Shown here: positions 6,243 through 8,150 of the stretch, piece after piece
Numbering within the stretch: the first letter of the stretch is position 1
Layout of the letters: each line of letters begins with the position of its first letter
NCBI GenBank assembly: GCA_012519465.1
Contig: JAAYQD010000095.1
Location: 1-8,150 of the forward strand
DNA from: Candidatus Cloacimonadota bacterium
GTDB lineage: Bacteria > Cloacimonadota > Cloacimonadia > Cloacimonadales > Cloacimonadaceae
Direction: 5' to 3'
DNA: 8,150 nt
Made by a program: the position numbers and the translations under genes
Notes under the pieces: generated by a model
What the model was told of the DNA's origin: nothing
Databases searched by the model: none
What the model saw: only the letters and a program-made list of their open reading frames with translations

Positions 6243-6718
6243 GAAAGTCATATCGTATCCCACGTCTTGAAGAAGAGCTGAAAAAGCTGTTCAATGTGAC
6301 GCTCAGCCAAAAGCTCAACGACCCGGGCTTGAGCTGGGTAACCGTTACCGAGGTGGTTCTTTCCAAGGACCTCCGTTATGCCAAAGTATATTTTTCGCAT
6401 TACAACAACCCCGCAAACCATCAAGAAATACGGGAAATGCTCTATAAAACATCAGGATTTCTAAAAAAACAAATTGCAGGAGCAAGACTTATGAGAACCA
6501 TACCAGAGCTCTCATTCTATTACGATGATACCGAAGACCGTGCCGCCAAAGTGGATGCCCTGTTGACGCGCATCAGGGGCGACTTTGACGATGATGAAGA
6601 AGACGATTACGATCCAGATATCGATATCGAAGATTACCTCGACGATGATGATTATTTCGACTTTGAAGAGGACGAGTACGAAGATGAATTTGACGATGAA
6701 GACGAGGACGAGGATTAA
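6239..6718 (+). CDS. rbfA: 30S ribosome-binding factor RbfA with long acidic tail
   Basis: RbfA is a KH-fold assembly factor needed for 30S maturation and 16S rRNA 5' end processing, notably in the cold. Residues 1 to about 114 show the family pattern: an N-terminal helix (IPRLEEELKKLFNVTLSQKL), DPGLSWVTVTEVVLSKDLRYAKVYFSHY, a TSGFLKKQIAG helix (in the place of the usual A-x-G KH interruption) and the signature RTIPELSFYYDDTEDRAAKVDALL. After RIRG (about 111-114) comes a 45-residue tail in which about 33 residues are Asp or Glu, ending DEDEDED. Most RbfA proteins stop soon after the core or have a short extension. The ATG at 6239 overlaps the infB stop by four bases, so the two are probably translationally coupled. 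The TAA at 6716-6718 is followed by about 57 bases before a strong terminator. Confidence 0.95.
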   Translation: MRKSYRIPRLEEELKKLFNVTLSQKLNDPGLSWVTVTEVVLSKDLRYAKVYFSHYNNPANHQEIREMLYKTSGFLKKQIAGARLMRTIPELSFYYDDTEDRAAKVDALLTRIRGDFDDDEEDDYDPDIDIEDYLDDDDYFDFEEDEYEDEFDDEDEDED

Positions 6719-6775
6719 TTAAAGGTATACAATCCGCCCAATTCAAAGTCATTAACCTTGGAACACACTAATCTG

Positions 6776-6805
6776 GAAATCGTCGGCATACGGCGATTTC
6801 TTTTT
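6776..6805 (+). terminator. Intrinsic terminator between rbfA and the DHH gene
   Basis: A 10-bp stem with one T-G wobble (6776-6785 with 6791-6800, GAAATCG against CGATTTC at its base) carries a 5-base GCATA loop and is followed at once by five T. It fits an intrinsic terminator well. The next gene's ribosome binding site GGAG (6806-6809) abuts the T-tract, so no room for a promoter remains between terminator and gene. The DHH-truB part must then be transcribed by read-through or from a start at or upstream of the hairpin, which makes the element a possible attenuator. Confidence 0.75.
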
Positions 6806-6816
6806 GGAGCATGAGA

Positions 6817-7818
6817 ATGGATAGCTTGCGCAAAGCATTGATGGAGCTCACGCAGAGTGCCTCACCAGTGGGTATCCTCACCCATATCAATCCTGATGGA
6901 GACGGCTTTTGTGCCGCTCTCTTTATGGCAAAGTGACTGAGCCTGCACAAAGTGGATTCACTGATAGTGACGGATGGGGATGATCTGGCTCTTTTTGAAC
7001 ACCTGCTGGCTGATGCCCAGGTGCAGCCCTATCACCCCGAGATGAGCTTTGCCACGCTACTAATCCTGGATTGTAACAATATCGCAAGATTGGGGGAGAG
7101 AAAGGACCTGCTGGATAAAGCCAGCCAAGTGTATCTGATAGACCACCACGAGGTGGAAGTGGGGCTGATTCCCGCTCAGTACAGCTTTATAGAGCAATCC
7201 TTTGTAAGCGTGGGCGCCATCCTCTTTGAGGCATTGGAAGACCAGCTGCAAGGCTTGCCGCCAGATGTACGCACCTATCTGGCATCCTGCCTCTATACCA
7301 CCATCCTCAACGATACCAATACCTTCACCAATGGCAATACTACCGCCACAGTGCTGGATCAGGCTGCACGCATGGCGGCATTGGGGGCAAATCCCTCCCT
7401 CCTGCATCGCCAGTATTTCCAAAACCAAAGCTGGCAGGAGATACGCTATACCGGAGAAGTATTGGGTACCACCCAGGTGTATGAAAATGGAAAGGTGCTG
7501 CTAATTTATTCCACCCTGCAGATGGCAGAGGATAACGATATCATCCCTGCGGATGTGCTCAATGTGACCCGCTGGGTGCAGGGAGTGCGTGGCATCGAGG
7601 CGGTGATCTTCATTCGTGAGGAATCCCCCGGCTATTTCAAGCTCAGCTTTCGCTCCAAGAAGGTGGATGTGAGCAGGTTTGCCGCCCGTTATGGGGGAGG
7701 AGGCCACAGCAACGCTTCCGGCTGTCACTTGCAGGGCGAGCTGAACCAGATTAAACAAATGATTTTGGATGATTTTATCCAAGTATATAGGGAAATAGAT
7801 GCCCAGCAAGCCCAATAG
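6817..7818 (+). CDS. nrnA: DHH/DHHA1 phosphoesterase, NrnA-like, interrupted by in-frame TGA
   Basis: NrnA-type enzymes degrade short RNA (2-5 nt) and dephosphorylate pAp to AMP in the cytoplasm, using Mn-bound DHH aspartates. Numbering from ATG 6817 and counting the TGA as one residue gives 333 residues, the normal family length. Motif I is HINPDGDG (23-30), motif II LILDCNNIARLG (82-93), motif III LIDHH (107-111), motif IV NDTNTF (165-170), and the DHHA1 signature GGGGHSNASG lies at 293-302. All are intact. Codon 40 (6934-6936) is TGA, between MAK and LSLHKV, in a helix position that is not catalytic. I prefer ATG 6817 to ATG 6811 because GGAG (6806-6809) then lies seven bases upstream. Restart at GTG 6952 would lose motif I and probably activity. 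A rbfA-nrnA-truB order is common. The last 20 bases overlap truB. Confidence 0.85.
6934..6936 (+). other. In-frame TGA in the DHH phosphoesterase gene
   Basis: TGA replaces the codon expected just before a conserved leucine in the helix after motif I. The reading frame on both sides belongs to the same protein, with the expected spacing between motif I and the following strand (DSLIV). Single-base changes from TGG, CGA, GGA, TGC or AGA would create it. A TCACT-GAT-AGTGA hairpin lies at 6958-6970, with a G opening the loop about 27 bases after the TGA. This loosely resembles a bacterial SECIS but is short. Confidence 0.9.
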
Positions 7819-8150
7819 AGGCTTTTTGCTAATCGACAAACCGGCAGGCAAGAGCTCCTTTGCCGTGATCCACGCCCTGCGCAAGATTACCGGCATCAAG
7901 CGCATCGGCCACTGTGGCACCCTGGATCCCTTTGCCACCGGCCTTTTGCTATGCGCCCTGGGTGCTTACACCCGGCTGAATAGCTATCTGGAACTGCGCG
8001 ATAAAAGCTATGCGGCAGAGCTGGTTTTGGGGAGTGGCAGCAGCACCGGCGATACCGAGGGCGAGCTGAGCGCTGCCCCGGCACCGGATTGGAGCCTGTG
8101 GGATGCCCAGCGCCCCAAAGCCGCCGCCCTGGCTCTTACCCAGCTGCATA
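7799..8150 (+). CDS. truB: tRNA pseudouridine(55) synthase TruB, 5' part
   Basis: TruB converts U55 in the T loop of nearly all tRNAs to pseudouridine and also acts as a tRNA folding chaperone. The 117 visible residues contain FLLIDKPAGKSSFAVIHALRK (9-29), the signature IGHCGTLDPFATGLL (36-50) with the catalytic Asp at 43, and the conserved Lys-Ser-Tyr (69-71) followed by LGSGSSTGDTEGE, the family's LGxxTxTxDxxGE region in slightly altered form. The ATG at 7799 lies 20 bases inside the end of the DHH gene, with AGGG about seven bases upstream. The gene continues past the window edge in the same frame without a stop. Its place after nrnA completes a common operon order. Confidence 0.95.
   Translation, partial: MPSKPNRGFLLIDKPAGKSSFAVIHALRKITGIKRIGHCGTLDPFATGLLLCALGAYTRLNSYLELRDKSYAAELVLGSGSSTGDTEGELSAAPAPDWSLWDAQRPKAAALALTQLH

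Noticed and set aside
6934..6936. A genetic code reading TGA as glycine or tryptophan
   Set aside because: TGA ends nusA, ylxR, infB and the AgmX-like gene at expected lengths, with tight junctions to the next genes in the operon, so it works as a stop.

Overview
This window carries a conserved bacterial translation and ribosome-assembly operon on the + strand, in the order rimP, nusA, ylxR, L7Ae/ylxQ-type gene, infB, rbfA, nrnA-type DHH phosphatase and the 5' part of truB. The genes are tightly packed: ATGA or TGATG junctions, or overlaps of 10-20 bases, join most of them. The gene order is widespread in bacteria and does not fix the phylum. Base composition is near 50% GC, the dispersed intergenic repeats are conspicuous, and a TonB/AgmX-type periplasmic protein implies a Gram-negative envelope. 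My best guess is an uncultured lineage of the FCB group, perhaps Cloacimonadota. That is an inference from general impression, not a demonstrated assignment. TGA ends nusA, ylxR, infB and the AgmX-like gene, so the standard bacterial code applies.

Layout. Bases 1-375 hold no convincing gene but are dense in repeats: a 27-bp inverted repeat about 160 bases apart, a 10-bp tandem pair, a long imperfect hairpin containing three 11-bp tandem units, and four 7-bp CCTAAAA/CCTAACA units. Bases 376-939 (- strand) encode a small membrane-anchored protein with an acidic and Pro/Thr-rich linker and an AgmX/TonB-like C-terminal domain. Bases 940-1335 are a divergent intergenic region. It holds a candidate promoter for the - strand gene, a doubtful 67-residue ORF and, ahead of rimP, a foldable RNA leader ending in an intrinsic terminator-like hairpin. 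Bases 1336-6718 carry rimP to rbfA. Bases 6776-6805 form a strong intrinsic terminator directly against the ribosome binding site of the DHH gene. Bases 6817-8150 carry the DHH gene and truB, which runs off the window.

How the genes work together. RimP and RbfA mature the 30S subunit, NusA couples transcription to translation and to termination, IF2 places initiator tRNA on the ribosome, the YlxR and L7Ae-type proteins are small RNA-binding accessory factors, NrnA removes short RNA fragments and pAp, and TruB makes tRNA pseudouridine 55.

Two features stand out. infB is split by a +1 frame change in an A-rich stretch just after its N-terminal domain. The DHH gene has an in-frame TGA about 40 codons in, although every later catalytic motif is intact. 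Both could be sequence errors, real mutations or recoding. I favour error or mutation. The other unusual items are a 45-residue acidic tail on RbfA, the structured leader before rimP, and the repeat island at the left edge.
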